In this document: piece after piece, positions 25,301 to 33,629 of the stretch
How positions within the stretch are numbered: position 1 is the first letter of the stretch
Layout: the number at the start of each line of letters is the position of its first letter
DNA from: Actinomadura graeca
GTDB lineage: Bacteria; Actinomycetota; Actinomycetes; Streptosporangiales; Streptosporangiaceae
Assembly: GCF_019175365.1 (NCBI RefSeq)
Contig: NZ_CP059572.1
Coordinates: 992,001-1,056,000 of the forward strand
Direction: 5' to 3'
Length of the DNA stretch: 64,000 nucleotides
Position numbers and translations under genes: made by a program
Notes under the pieces: model-generated
Told to the model about the DNA's origin: nothing
Database searches by the model: none
The model's input: only the letters and a program-made list of their open reading frames with translations

Positions 25301-25944
25301 ACGACAACACCGTCTACATGTTCGGCGCCCACCTCGACAGCGTCGCCGCCGGACCCGGCATCAACGACAACGGCACCGGCTCGGCCGCCCAGCTGGAGGT
25401 CGCACTCCAGCTGGCCAAAGCCAAACCCGCCATGCTCAACCACGTCCGCTTCGGCTGGTGGACCGACGAAGAACAAGGCCTGCGCGGCTCCAAATCCTAC
25501 GTCGGCCGCCTCACCGCCGCCGAAAAAACCAAGATCAAGGGCTACTTCAACTTCGACATGGTCGGCTCCCCCAACCCCGGCTACTTCATCGACAACCTCA
25601 GCACCCCCCTGGCCGGCAACCTCAAGGAATACTTCGACACCCTGAAGATCCCCACCGAAGAAGTCGCCGAATGCTGCAGCGACGACGGCTCCTTCCGCGA
25701 CGCCGGCATCGCCACCACCTTCCTGTTCACCGGCGCCCCGGCCAAAAAATCCGCCGCCCAGCCACAAAAATGGGGCGGCACCGCCAACCAGGCCTTCGAC
25801 CGCTGCTACCACCAGGCCTGCGACCGCTACCCCGACAACATCGACACCACCGCCCTGGACCGCTGCTCCGACGCGATCGCCCACGCCCTGTGGAAGGTCG
25901 CCGTCAGCCCCCAGGCACCACCTGCCACCAGCAGGCGGTCCTGA
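22333..25944 (+). CDS. Secreted M4-type metallopeptidase fused to two tandem M28 aminopeptidase domains
   Basis: A 1203-residue exported protein. Signal peptide about residues 1-27; an FTP-like propeptide; an M4 thermolysin-like catalytic domain with HEFGH at 325-329, a downstream QEFVGD glutamate and the His409 of MEVHKAAG; a beta-sandwich linker around 520-620; then two M28 domains of Streptomyces griseus aminopeptidase type (about 640-905 and 920-1195). Each M28 copy keeps HLDSV, INDNG, DEEQGLRGS, FNFDM and YHQ(S/A)CD zinc ligands. Such a protein would degrade protein outside the cell to amino acids. GTG 22333 follows GGAGG. A strong terminator follows. Confidence 0.92.
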   Translation: MKGKFLLVTVLVAALTVTGMAALAMSAPASSPRPGADPKAAAMASADRLVGGRVAELRAGKDEKFVRTQVVGTPWDQYYVAYERTYRDLPVVGGDFVVATDAKGHVRTVSVAQKQRIAVGVAPKVGADTAAGRSRTALTKPDGQRLKPRLVVHALAKPRLAWETVVSGRDGKQMSRKKVYVDALTGKRFDEQETIYAGTGTGVWEGSNLTIGTTQSGGSYTMNDPGRPGLSCADYSTGQVLSGPDDVWGSSSKTDKESGCVDVMYAAAGFWDLLKTFGRTGLQNGRWAPAKVGLNDINAYWTGNEANFGFNERNEWITATDVVDHEFGHALDNFTPGGISGGGTQEFVGDVWGAAAEHFLNNRVDTPDYTVGEMVDLVGQGPIRNMYNPSLVDNDPNCYSSSVPNMEVHKAAGPGNHWFYLLAEGSNPGGGKPSSPICQGGPSSVTGIGALNAAKIFYNAMLLKTSGTDYARYRTLTLTAAKNLDPTCNWYNKVKDAWNAVQLGAQSGEPSCSAAGNDFSLTVSPGTGSIKAGESARTTVNTTVTGGESQPVDLTATVSPADSGLSAAFDPARVQAGNTSTLTITAGEKARAGSYTVTVNAAGGSTHTASYTVEVTGAPTTAAAPNINIENVKAHLQQLQTIASGSGGNRRSTSSGYTGSVSYIEGKLKEAGFTVARQACTSGCTGGAGPNLIADWPGGSDSTVYMFGAHLDSVAAGPGINDNGSGSAALLEVALELAKNKPTMLNHVRFGWWTDEEQGLRGSQFYASRLPTAERSKIKGYFNFDMIGSPNAGYFIDYITTPLAANLKGYFDSINVPTEEVNECCSDDGSFRNIGIPTTTLSTGAGERKTAAQAQKWGGTANQAYDRCYHQSCDSYPGNINTTALDRSADAIAFALWKVAVGGQAPPAKPLSAAPDVPVENVKAHLQQLQTIATANGGTRRSTGAGYTGSVSYIEGKLKEAGFTVARQPCTSGCTSGAGPNLIADWPGGNDNTVYMFGAHLDSVAAGPGINDNGTGSAAQLEVALQLAKAKPAMLNHVRFGWWTDEEQGLRGSKSYVGRLTAAEKTKIKGYFNFDMVGSPNPGYFIDNLSTPLAGNLKEYFDTLKIPTEEVAECCSDDGSFRDAGIATTFLFTGAPAKKSAAQPQKWGGTANQAFDRCYHQACDRYPDNIDTTALDRCSDAIAHALWKVAVSPQAPPATSRRS

Positions 25945-26012
25945 CCCCACCCGGATCCGCTGACACCGCGATCCGGGACACCACCAGCAGCGACCACTAA
26001 CACAGTCAGAAC

Positions 26013-26061
26013 GTGCCCGGTCCGGCCTTCACCACAGGGGTGGGAAGGCCGGGCCGGGCAC
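26013..26061. terminator. Bidirectional terminator between the peptidase and kdpE
   Basis: Eighteen bases (26013-26030, GTGCCCGGTCCGGCCTTC) pair with 26044-26061, with one G-T position and a 13-nt loop. It lies between convergent genes, 68 bp after the peptidase stop and 8 bp beyond the kdpE stop, so it can end both transcripts. Confidence 0.85.
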
Positions 26062-26069
26062 GCTCATGC

Positions 26070-26735
26070 TCAGGGCTGGAAGCGGTATCCCATGCCCGGC
26101 TCGGTCAGGAGGTGCCGGGGGTGCGCCGGGTCGGCTTCGAGCTTGCGGCGGAGCTGGGCCATGTACTGGCGCAGGTAGTTCGTCTCGCGCAGGTAGGACG
26201 GGCCCCAGACGGTGGTGAGGAGCTGCCGCTGGCTGATGAGCTTGCCGGGGTTGCGGAGCAGGACACCGAGGAGCTCCCACTCGGTGGGCGTGAGGTGCAC
26301 GCCGCCGGTCACCGTCCTGGCGGCGAGGTCGACCGTGTGCTCGCCCACCTCCACCGACGCGGGCGCCTCCGGCCCGGGGACGCGGCGGCTCACGGCGCGG
26401 ATGCGGGCGACGAGCTCCTCGATGTCGAACGGCTTGGTGACGTAGTCGTCGGCCCCCGCCTCCAGCGCCTCCACCTTGTCCTGGCTCCCGGCGCGGCCGG
26501 ACAGCACGATGATCGGGACGTGCGTCCAGCCGCGCAGCCCGTGGATGACGTCGAGGCCGGGGATGTCGGGCAGGCCGAGGTCGAGGACGACCAGGTCCGG
26601 CTTCCACGCCCCGGCCTGGCGCAGCGCCGTGGTGCCGTCCGCGGCGACCTGCACCTCGTAGTCGCGGGCGCGAAGGTTGATCCGCAGTGCGCGCAGCAGC
26701 TGCGGCTCGTCGTCGACGACGAGGACGCGCGTCAC
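26070..26735 (-). CDS. kdpE: KdpE-type response regulator
   Basis: A 221-residue OmpR/KdpE response regulator. Receiver phospho-acceptor Asp in LVVLDLGLPD (about residue 52), switch Lys in DDYVTKPFDIEEL, and a C-terminal winged helix (LTPTEWELLGVLLRNPGKLI, REYLRQYMAQLRRKLE-like). It normally activates kdpFABC for high-affinity potassium uptake. It overlaps kdpD by 4 bp. No kdpFABC genes lie in the window, so the target may be elsewhere. Confidence 0.92.
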   Translation of the reverse strand: MTRVLVVDDEPQLLRALRINLRARDYEVQVAADGTTALRQAGAWKPDLVVLDLGLPDIPGLDVIHGLRGWTHVPIIVLSGRAGSQDKVEALEAGADDYVTKPFDIEELVARIRAVSRRVPGPEAPASVEVGEHTVDLAARTVTGGVHLTPTEWELLGVLLRNPGKLISQRQLLTTVWGPSYLRETNYLRQYMAQLRRKLEADPAHPRHLLTEPGMGYRFQP

Positions 26736-29347
26736 GGCGCCCCCTCCCCGTCCGGCCCGCCGGCATCCGGCCCGGCCATGCCCGGCCCGTTCGGGTCCGG
26801 CGCGGGCGACGCGCGGTGGTGGACGGGCAGCGCGACGATCATCGTCAGCCCGCCGCCGGGGGTGTCCTCGGGGACGAGCTCGCCGCCCATCGCCTCGGTC
26901 AGCCCGCGGGCCAGGGCCAGGCCGAGGCCGACGCCGGTGTGGTTGTCGCGGTCGTCGAGCCGCTGGAACGGCAGGAAGATCCGCTCCCGGTCGGCGGCGG
27001 GGACGCCGGGCCCGCGGTCGGCGATGCGCAGCTCGACGCGGTCGCGAAGCGCGCCGGCGGTGATGAGGACGGGCGCGCCGGGCGGGCTGTGCCGCACCGC
27101 GTTGGCTATCAGGTTGACCAGCACGCGCTCCAGCAGCGCCGGGTCGGCGGTGACCTCCGGCAGGTCCCCGGCGAGCCGGACCGACACCTCGCCTCCGCCG
27201 TCCAGCAGGTCGGGCCGCAGGTCGTCGAGGGCGCGCGGCACCACCTCGTCCAGCGCGATGGGCTGGGCGGCCATGCCGAGCACGCCCGCCTGGAGGCGGC
27301 TCATGTCGAGGAGGTTGGCGACCAGGCGGTCGAGGCGGTCAAGGGACTGCCGGGCGGTGTCCAGGAGTTCCTCGCGCTCGCTCGGCGTCCACGCGACCGA
27401 GGACGTGGCGAGGCTGTCGACGGCGGCCTTCGCGGAGGCGAGCGGGGTGCGCAGGTCGTGGCTGACGGCGTTGAGCAGCGCGGTCCGCATCCGGTCGGCG
27501 GCCTCCAGCGGGCGGGCCCGCTCCGCCTCGGCCTCCAGCCGCCGGTGGCGCAGCGCCCCGGCGGCCTGGACGGCGAACGCCTCCAGGACGCGCCGGTCAC
27601 CGGCGGGCAGCGGGCGGCCGCGGATCGCGAGGGTCAGGTCGTCGCCGACCGGGATCTCGGTGTCACCCTCCCCCGGCGACGTGCAGGGCCGCCCGCCGAC
27701 GGTCGCGACGATCCGCCAGCCGGACGGGTCGCCGTGGCTGTCGGGCGTCGCGGGCGCGGGCCGCTCCAGCAGCGTCACCGACGTCAGCGCGAACGTCTCG
27801 CGGAGCCGCCCGAGCAGCACGTCCAGGGCCCGCTCCCCCCGCAGGACGTTGCCCGCGAGCGCCGACAGCACGCCGGCCTCGGCGCCGAGCCTCGCGGCCT
27901 CGCGGGAGCGCCGCGCGGCGCGGTCCACGACCAGGCTGACGCCGACGGCGACGAGGACGAACACCGCCAGCGAGACCAGGTTCTCCTCCTCGGCGACGGT
28001 GAAGTGGTGCAGCGGCGGGGTGAAGAACCAGTTGAGCAGCAGGAACCCGGTCACCGCCGTGAGCAGCGCCGGCCACATCCCGCCGACCAGCGCGACCCCG
28101 ACGACGGCCGCGAGGAAGAACAGGATGTCGCTCGGCAGCGCGAGCGCGGGACGCGCCTGGACGAGCCCGGCCGTCAGCAGCGGCAGCCCGCAGGCGGCCA
28201 GCGCGAACCCGGCGATGCGGCGTCCCGGGGACAGGCCCCCGTCGCGCGCCGGGCGGACGATGCCGCGGCGGGCCTGGTCGTGGGTGACCATGTGCACGTC
28301 GATCGTGCCGGACATCGCGGTCGTCGTCACCCCGATGCCCGGCCGGAGCAGCTGCGCGATCCGCCGCCGCCGCGACACCCCGAGGACGAGCTGCGTCGCG
28401 TTGACGGCCCCGGCGAAGTCCAGCAGGGCGCGCGGGATGTCGTCCCCGGCGACCTGGTGGTAGGTGCCGCCCAGGCCCTCCACGATCTCCCGCTGCCTGG
28501 CCAGGTCGCGGGGGCGCGCCCCGGCCAGCCCGTCCCCGCGCGTGACGTGCACGGCGAGCAAGTCGGCGCCCTTGGAGCGGGCGGCGATCCGGGTCGCGCG
28601 GCGCAGCAGCGCCTCGCCCTCCGGCCCCCCGGTCAGCGCGACGACGATCCGCTCCCGCGCCTCCCACGTGCCGCCGATGCCGTGCTCGCCGCGGTACCGG
28701 TCGAGCTGCTCGTCGACCTTCCCGGCCAGCCACAGCAGCGCCAGCTCGCGCAGCGCCGTCAGGTTGCCGACGCGGAAGTAGTGGGAGAGCGCGGCGTCCA
28801 CCTTCTCGGGCGTGTAGACGTTGCCGTGCGCCATCCGGCGTCGCAGCGCCTCGGGCGCCATGTCGACCAGCTCCACCTGGTCGGCGCGGCGGACGACCTC
28901 GTCCGGGACGGTCTCGCGCTGCGGCACCCCGGTGATCTCCTCCACGACGTCGTTGACGGACTCCAGGTGCTGGATGTTGACGGTCGAGATGACGTGGATC
29001 CCGGCGTCCAGGATGTCCTCGACGTCCCGCCAGCGCTTGCCGTGGCGGCCGCCGGGGGCGTTGGTGTGGGCCAGCTCGTCGACGAGCACGACCTCGGGGG
29101 CGCGGCCGATCACCGCCGCGACGTCCAGCTCGGTGAACTCGGCGCCGCGGTAGGCGTACCGGGCGCGCGGCAGCGTCTCCAGGCCCTCCAGCAGCGCGGC
29201 GGTGCGGGGCCGGCCGTGCGTCTCGACGTAGCCGACGACGACGTCGGTGCCGCGCTCGGCCCGGCGCCGCGCCTCGGAGAGCATGGCGTAGGTCTTCCCG
29301 ACCCCGGGGGCGGCCCCCAGGTAGATGCGGAGCTGCCCCCTGGCCAT
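26732..29347 (-). CDS. kdpD: KdpD sensor histidine kinase
   Basis: An 871-residue KdpD. N-terminal KdpD domain with GAAPGVGKT Walker A and LVDELAHTNAPG; a universal-stress-like domain around 250-370; four membrane helices (DUF4118) about 385-500; a GAF-like segment; then HisKA with phospho-His in NAVSHDLRTPLAS and a HATPase with NAVRHSPPGAP and GLGLALARG. It senses potassium limitation and turgor. ATG 29347 is 9 nt after GAGAGG and preferred over 29356, which would overlap the SD. It is transcribed with kdpE. Confidence 0.92.
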   Translation of the reverse strand: MARGQLRIYLGAAPGVGKTYAMLSEARRRAERGTDVVVGYVETHGRPRTAALLEGLETLPRARYAYRGAEFTELDVAAVIGRAPEVVLVDELAHTNAPGGRHGKRWRDVEDILDAGIHVISTVNIQHLESVNDVVEEITGVPQRETVPDEVVRRADQVELVDMAPEALRRRMAHGNVYTPEKVDAALSHYFRVGNLTALRELALLWLAGKVDEQLDRYRGEHGIGGTWEARERIVVALTGGPEGEALLRRATRIAARSKGADLLAVHVTRGDGLAGARPRDLARQREIVEGLGGTYHQVAGDDIPRALLDFAGAVNATQLVLGVSRRRRIAQLLRPGIGVTTTAMSGTIDVHMVTHDQARRGIVRPARDGGLSPGRRIAGFALAACGLPLLTAGLVQARPALALPSDILFFLAAVVGVALVGGMWPALLTAVTGFLLLNWFFTPPLHHFTVAEEENLVSLAVFVLVAVGVSLVVDRAARRSREAARLGAEAGVLSALAGNVLRGERALDVLLGRLRETFALTSVTLLERPAPATPDSHGDPSGWRIVATVGGRPCTSPGEGDTEIPVGDDLTLAIRGRPLPAGDRRVLEAFAVQAAGALRHRRLEAEAERARPLEAADRMRTALLNAVSHDLRTPLASAKAAVDSLATSSVAWTPSEREELLDTARQSLDRLDRLVANLLDMSRLQAGVLGMAAQPIALDEVVPRALDDLRPDLLDGGGEVSVRLAGDLPEVTADPALLERVLVNLIANAVRHSPPGAPVLITAGALRDRVELRIADRGPGVPAADRERIFLPFQRLDDRDNHTGVGLGLALARGLTEAMGGELVPEDTPGGGLTMIVALPVHHRASPAPDPNGPGMAGPDAGGPDGEGAP

Positions 29348-29582
29348 GGCCGTCATCCTCTCAGCCCTGGTGGGAGGCGGCCGGGCCGAGGTGCGGATCT
29401 TGACGACTTCCCTACGCGCCGGGCCCCGATCTTCACGCGTTCCCTATGGCCAGGGCGCCCGGCGGACGGGTGACCGGCACCCGCCGATGGCAGCCGGGCA
29501 GGCAGCGTAGCGCCGTGCCGTCGGGGGGACGACAGTACGCGGCACCCCTGACGCGCTTGGCCGAACCCCGGGAGTATCCGCC

Positions 29583-30821
29583 ATGCCGAAGACCCTCTTC
29601 CGTGACGTCCGGATCCTCGACTCCACCGGCGCCGCCCCCTATCCCGGCGACGTCCTCGTCGACGGCGACCGCATCGCCGCCGTCGGCACGGTCGACGCCG
29701 CGCACGCCACCGGCGCCCGCGTGGTCGAGGGCCGCGGGCGGACCCTGATGTCCGGGCTGTGCGACGCCCATACCCACCTGTCCTGGAACAACAGCGCCGA
29801 CCTGGACGGCCTCGGCGCGCTGCCGGTCGAGGAGCACCTGCTGGACTGCCTGGACGCGGCGCGCACCTACCTCGACTCCGGCTACACCATGTGCCTGGGC
29901 GCCGCCTCGGCCAAGGACCGCCTCGACGTCGTCTGCCGCGACGCCATCGACGCGGGCCGCGTCCCCGGCCCCCGCTACCTGGCGAACGGCCCCGAGATCG
30001 CCGTCACCGGCGGTGCCCTGGTCGAGGGCATCACCAAGTTCGCCGACGGGCCCGAGGAGATGCGCAAGGCCGTCCGCGAGCTCGTCGCCCTCGGCGTGGA
30101 CCAGATCAAGCTCTCGATGACCGGCGAGGAGATCACCGGGACCCGGCGGGCCGAGGACACCTACTTCTCCGACGAGGAGGTCGCGGCCGCCGTGACCGAG
30201 GCCCACCGCCGCGGGAAGCGCGTGTGCGCCCACGCCCGCAGCGCGGAGAGCGTCAAGATGTGCCTGCGGCACCGGGTCGACGTCATCTACCACGCCAGCT
30301 TCACCGACGCCGAGGGCATGGACATGCTGGAGGCCGGCAGGCACTGGGTGTTCGTCGCCCCCGGCATCAACTGGCTCGTCGCCACCCTGTACGAGGCCGC
30401 GTCGTTCGGCTTCCCCCAGGCCGCCGCCGAGGCCGCCGGCTACAAACGCGAGCTGGAGATCGCCGTCCAGGGGCTGCGCGAGATGCACCGCCGCGGCGTC
30501 CGGCTACTGCCCGACGGCGACTACGGCTTCGCCTGGACGCCCCACGGCACCTACGCCCGCGACCTCCAGCACTTCGTCGAGCTGCTGGGCTTCACCCCCA
30601 TGGAGGCCGTCATCGCCGCGACCGCCACGGGCGGCGAGATCATGCTCCGCCCCCACGAGCTCGGCAAGGTCCTGCCCGGCTACCTGGCCGACCTCTTACT
30701 CGTCGACGGTGACCCCCTGGCTGACATCACCGTCCTGCAGGACCCCGCGAAACTGCACTACATCATGAAGGACGGCCGCTTCCACAAGCGGCACCCCGAA
30801 CCGTCAAATCCGCGCCGCTGA
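29583..30821 (+). CDS. Amidohydrolase-family protein (imidazolonepropionase-like)
   Basis: A 412-residue metal-dependent amidohydrolase. DAHTHLSW gives the H-x-H pair (His63, His65), IKLSMTG holds the usual bridging Lys, CAHARSAESV and YHASFTDAEG give the remaining His ligands, and PDGDYGFAW carries the conserved Asp. Members hydrolyse peptidic or cyclic amide bonds, such as ochratoxinase and Xaa-Pro dipeptidases. The substrate is unknown. It lacks a signal peptide. No obvious pathway neighbours it. Confidence 0.85.
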   Translation: MPKTLFRDVRILDSTGAAPYPGDVLVDGDRIAAVGTVDAAHATGARVVEGRGRTLMSGLCDAHTHLSWNNSADLDGLGALPVEEHLLDCLDAARTYLDSGYTMCLGAASAKDRLDVVCRDAIDAGRVPGPRYLANGPEIAVTGGALVEGITKFADGPEEMRKAVRELVALGVDQIKLSMTGEEITGTRRAEDTYFSDEEVAAAVTEAHRRGKRVCAHARSAESVKMCLRHRVDVIYHASFTDAEGMDMLEAGRHWVFVAPGINWLVATLYEAASFGFPQAAAEAAGYKRELEIAVQGLREMHRRGVRLLPDGDYGFAWTPHGTYARDLQHFVELLGFTPMEAVIAATATGGEIMLRPHELGKVLPGYLADLLLVDGDPLADITVLQDPAKLHYIMKDGRFHKRHPEPSNPRR

Positions 30822-30830
30822 GTCGCCCCG

Positions 30831-30875
30831 TGGACGGGAGGTACACGTCCCACTAGAGTGGGCATGTGCCCACTC
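30831..30875 (+). promoter_or_regulatory. Promoter for a leaderless methyltransferase mRNA with overlapping palindrome
   Basis: TGGACG (30831-30836) and TAGAGT (30854-30859) are 17 bp apart, placing the start site near 30866, the G of the GTG start codon. The start codon is inside a perfect inverted repeat: GAGTGGGCA (30856-30864), TG, TGCCCACTC (30867-30875). The dyad covers the -10 region, so it may be a repressor site, an mRNA hairpin or both. Confidence 0.55.
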
Positions 30876-31687
30876 AACCGCCGGACCAGACCCGGCCCTT
30901 CCACGAGGCCCCCCACCGCCACCGGTCGATGGCGGAGTCCTTCGGCTCGGACGCCGAGCGCTACGACCGGAACCGCCCCCGCTACCCCGGCGCCATGATC
31001 GAGGCGATCGTGACCGGCAGCCCCGGCCCCCGCGTCCTGGACGTCGGCTGCGGCACCGGCATCGCCGCCCGCCAGTTCCAGGACGCGGGCTGCCGCGTCC
31101 TGGGCGTCGAACCCGACGCCCGCATGGCCGCCCTCGCGCGGCGGACCGGCGTCGAGGTGGAGGTGGCGTCCTTCGAGGACTGGGACCCCGCCGGCCGGGC
31201 GTTCGACGCGGTCACCGCGGGCCAGGCATGGCACTGGGTGGACCCGGCCGCCGGACCGGCCAAGGCGGCGCGGATCCTGCGTCCCGGCGGACGCCTGGCG
31301 GCGTTCTGGAACGTCTTCCGGCCGCCGCCCGACCTGGGCGAGGCGTTCTCCGCGGTCTACCGCCGCGTGCTGCCCGACTCGCCGATCTTCAGCCGCATGC
31401 TGCCGCCTCCCGGGGACCACACGGCCCTCCTCGCCAAGCCGATCGACGGCATGCGGGCCGTGGACGCCTTCGGCGACCCGGAGCAGTGGAACTTCGAATG
31501 GGAGCGGGACTACACGCGGGACGAGTGGCTGGACCTCGTCCCCACGTCCGGCGGCCACACCCTGTTCTCCCCCGCCAAGCTGGAGGAACTCCTGACGGGC
31601 ATCGGCGAGGTCATCGACGCCGCCGGAGGCTCCTTCACCATGCACTACACGGCCCTGGTGCTCACCACCACCCTCACACGCCCGTGA
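30866..31687 (+). CDS. Class I SAM-dependent methyltransferase
   Basis: A 273-residue Rossmann-fold methyltransferase. Motif I is VLDVGCGTGIAARQF (about residues 54-68), motif II-like GVEPDARMA, and motif IV region VTAGQAWHW. The latter is typical of Methyltransf_11 enzymes that act on small molecules or quinones. GTG 30866 fits a leaderless mRNA; ATG at 30929 is a possible alternative because family proteins often start near MAESFG. It overlaps the HAD gene by GTGA, so the two are coupled. Confidence 0.85.
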   Translation: MPTQPPDQTRPFHEAPHRHRSMAESFGSDAERYDRNRPRYPGAMIEAIVTGSPGPRVLDVGCGTGIAARQFQDAGCRVLGVEPDARMAALARRTGVEVEVASFEDWDPAGRAFDAVTAGQAWHWVDPAAGPAKAARILRPGGRLAAFWNVFRPPPDLGEAFSAVYRRVLPDSPIFSRMLPPPGDHTALLAKPIDGMRAVDAFGDPEQWNFEWERDYTRDEWLDLVPTSGGHTLFSPAKLEELLTGIGEVIDAAGGSFTMHYTALVLTTTLTRP

Positions 31688-32199
31688 CCATCCGCCGTCC
31701 GCTGCTCTTCCTCGACATCGACGGCCCCCTCATCCCTTTCGGCGCCGCATCCGGGACCTACCCCACTCACCGGCCGTCCGGTGCCGACGACAATCCGCTC
31801 CTGTCGAGGATCGATCCGGAGCATGGAAGGCGGCTGGAAAGGCTCGACTGCGAGCTTGTCTGGGCCACCACCTGGATGGAGGACGCGAACGAATGCATCG
31901 CGCCACGCCTCGGCCTCCCGCCGCTGCCTCTCGTGACCTGGCCGGACGCGTCCGCGACCGAGGAGCAGGACGAGCGCGCGGGCCTGCATTGGAAGACCAG
32001 GACCCTCGTCACATACGCGGCGGAACGCCCCTTCGCCTGGCTCGACGACGAGATCACCGACAACGACCGCACCTGGGCATCCGCACACCACCCAGGGCCG
32101 TCCCTCCTGCACACCATCAACCCCGAAAGCGGCATCACCCAAGCCGACTACCGCACCATCGAGAAATGGCTAAGCGAAACCCACACCAACCCGCACTAG
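31684..32199 (+). CDS. HAD-like hydrolase domain protein
   Basis: A 171-residue HAD-fold protein. LLFLDIDGPLIPFG gives the catalytic DxDG motif near residue 11, LVWATTWMEDA resembles motif II, and FAWLDDEITDND is motif IV. The sequence between is short, like the HAD domains in RNA-repair-associated proteins rather than large phosphatases. GTG 31684 overlaps the methyltransferase stop by GTGA. Function is not clear; a phosphatase or nucleotidase role is the family default. Confidence 0.75.
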   Translation: MTIRRPLLFLDIDGPLIPFGAASGTYPTHRPSGADDNPLLSRIDPEHGRRLERLDCELVWATTWMEDANECIAPRLGLPPLPLVTWPDASATEEQDERAGLHWKTRTLVTYAAERPFAWLDDEITDNDRTWASAHHPGPSLLHTINPESGITQADYRTIEKWLSETHTNPH

Positions 32200-32292
32200 G
32201 CACCGCACAAGAGCCGCCTGCTCAAAAGCGGGCGCCTACACTCCTCGAATCTGCACCGCCCCGACCGTCCGCCCATGGCTGGGGCCGGCCCT

Positions 32293-32585
32293 ATGACCCA
32301 GAACCTCGAAGCGCACGTGACGGCGGGCGGCCGCGACGAGGCCGAGAGCATCGTCAAGGCCGCAGTCGAAGGCCGGACCGAGAACCGCGGTGCCGGAATG
32401 GTGATCACTGTGCGGGGGCGTCACGCCGCGAGATGGCGGGCTATTTCTCGCTCGGACGAGGAGGGTCCGACATCCTGCTCCTTTGCGGCAGCCCCGAGGC
32501 CGCAGCCGACCAGATTGACGCCCACCTGAAGCACGGAGATGTACCCGCATCCGGTTCCACAGGGCCCGGGCCAACGTTCGTATGA
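32293..32585 (+). pseudogene. Possible frameshifted small protein gene
   Basis: ATG 32293 opens a frame (MTQNLEAHVTAGG, VKAAVEGRTENRGAGM) that turns into low-complexity residues near 32420, where another frame continues sensibly (REMAGYFSLGRGGSDILLL, AAADQIDAHLKHG) to a stop at 32585. This suggests one small gene with a frameshift. No family was recognised, and both frames are short, so it may be noise. Confidence 0.3.
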
Positions 32586-32700
32586 GACCGATAGGAAATG
32601 CCAGGGTCCTCGTGTGGGCGGCAGCCCCACCCTGCGCGTTCGAAACCTGGGGGACCCGCCGGAGGATTGGGCCGCCTACGTCGTGGGTGATCTCTTGCGC

Positions 32701-32720
32701 AAGGGGCCCGCTGCCCCTTT
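32701..32720 (-). terminator. Terminator after the nitroreductase gene
   Basis: AAGGGGC-CCGCT-GCCCCTT forms a 7-bp stem and 5-nt loop, 24 bp beyond the reverse-strand stop at 32744. On the + strand it is followed by T only briefly. Confidence 0.55.
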
Positions 32721-32743
32721 CAACGGCATCCCGCTGCGGGGTG

Positions 32744-33202
32744 TCAGCGTGGAGTGAGCCGGACGATCGGGTACTCGCGGCCGCTCTTGCGCTGGTACTT
32801 CTCGTAGCGGGGCTGCGCCGCCGTGATGCGCCGCCACGCCTCCTCGCGCTCGGCGCCCTCAAGGACTTGCGGCGTCACCGGGACGGCCGGGCGGTCGGGC
32901 AGTTCGATCGACGCCCGTCCGGGGCGGCCCATCAGGTTGAGGTGCCAATCCGGGTCCCGGTTCTTGCCTCCCGATGCGACGATCAGCCAGGCGTCCTCGC
33001 CGTCGGCGAACCACGCGACCGGCGTCTCCCGCATCTGCCCGCTGTGGCGTCCCACCGTGTGCAGGATCAGGACGTCCATGCCCATGAAGGCGCCACGGCC
33101 CTTGCGGATCTTCCGGTTCACGCGGGCGTTCATGCGGTGCTGGAACCACCGCGACACCGCCCCATGTCCTCCGTCGTTCCTCGTCTTCTGATCCTTCGTC
33201 AT
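32744..33202 (-). CDS. F420-dependent nitroreductase/quinone reductase-like (DUF385)
   Basis: A 152-residue DUF385/Ddn-family protein with the split-barrel flavin fold. Diagnostic segments are VNRKIRKGRGAFMGMDVLIL, GRHSGQMRETPVAWF and VASGGKNRDPDWHLNL. These enzymes use deazaflavin F420 to reduce quinones or nitro compounds and occur mainly in actinobacteria. ATG 33202 has an AGGAGG about 8 nt upstream; the 33244 start lacks one. It stands alone with its own terminator. Confidence 0.85.
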   Translation of the reverse strand: MTKDQKTRNDGGHGAVSRWFQHRMNARVNRKIRKGRGAFMGMDVLILHTVGRHSGQMRETPVAWFADGEDAWLIVASGGKNRDPDWHLNLMGRPGRASIELPDRPAVPVTPQVLEGAEREEAWRRITAAQPRYEKYQRKSGREYPIVRLTPR

Positions 33203-33327
33203 CGTGCGCCTCCTGCCGGTCGTCTTGGCGTCCATGCCAGTCACCCTAGGTATGACTCGGTCATGGGAGCTTCTCTATTCCTGACCGATCGGGTGTCCTG
33301 GCCTGCCTGTTAGGCGCATACGCGGGA

Positions 33328-33629
33328 GTGGGCCGCGCTTCGGAAGCCGATCGTTTGCGGCCCGACGACCTCCTCTGTTCGGTTGCATCCTCCTTTTGGG
33401 CCGGTGAACGGGTGCGTCTGCGCGGCGTCGAGCCCGAGGACTGGCAGGCGTTCAGAGAGTTCGACCAGCACTCTGCGGACATGTGTGCGAAGTGGGCATC
33501 TACGCCTTCAACGAGCCTTCGATCGCGCTCCACCGTAAGCTCGGCTTCGCCGAGGAGGGACGGCTACGCGACCACGAGTTCCTCGATGGCCGTCATCAGG
33601 ACCTGGTCCTGGAAGGTCGAGTTCGATGA
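33328..33629 (+). pseudogene. GNAT acetyltransferase with a large internal deletion
   Basis: The N-terminus (FWAGERVRLRGVEPEDW, then AFREFDQHSADM, from about 33394) is followed at about 33490 by the C-terminus of the same family in another frame: IYAFNEPSIALHRKLGFAEE, LRDHEFLDGRHQDL. The acetyl-CoA binding loop and central strands are missing. The C-terminal frame stops at 33627-33629, overlapping the next start codon. It is a broken gene, probably once of the RimJ/RimL type. Confidence 0.7.

Noticed and set aside
21148..25950. A 1600-codon open frame on the reverse strand
   Set aside because: Only the first 326 codons from ATG 22128 encode LysR. The rest is antisense to the secreted peptidase, and lack of stops comes from high GC.
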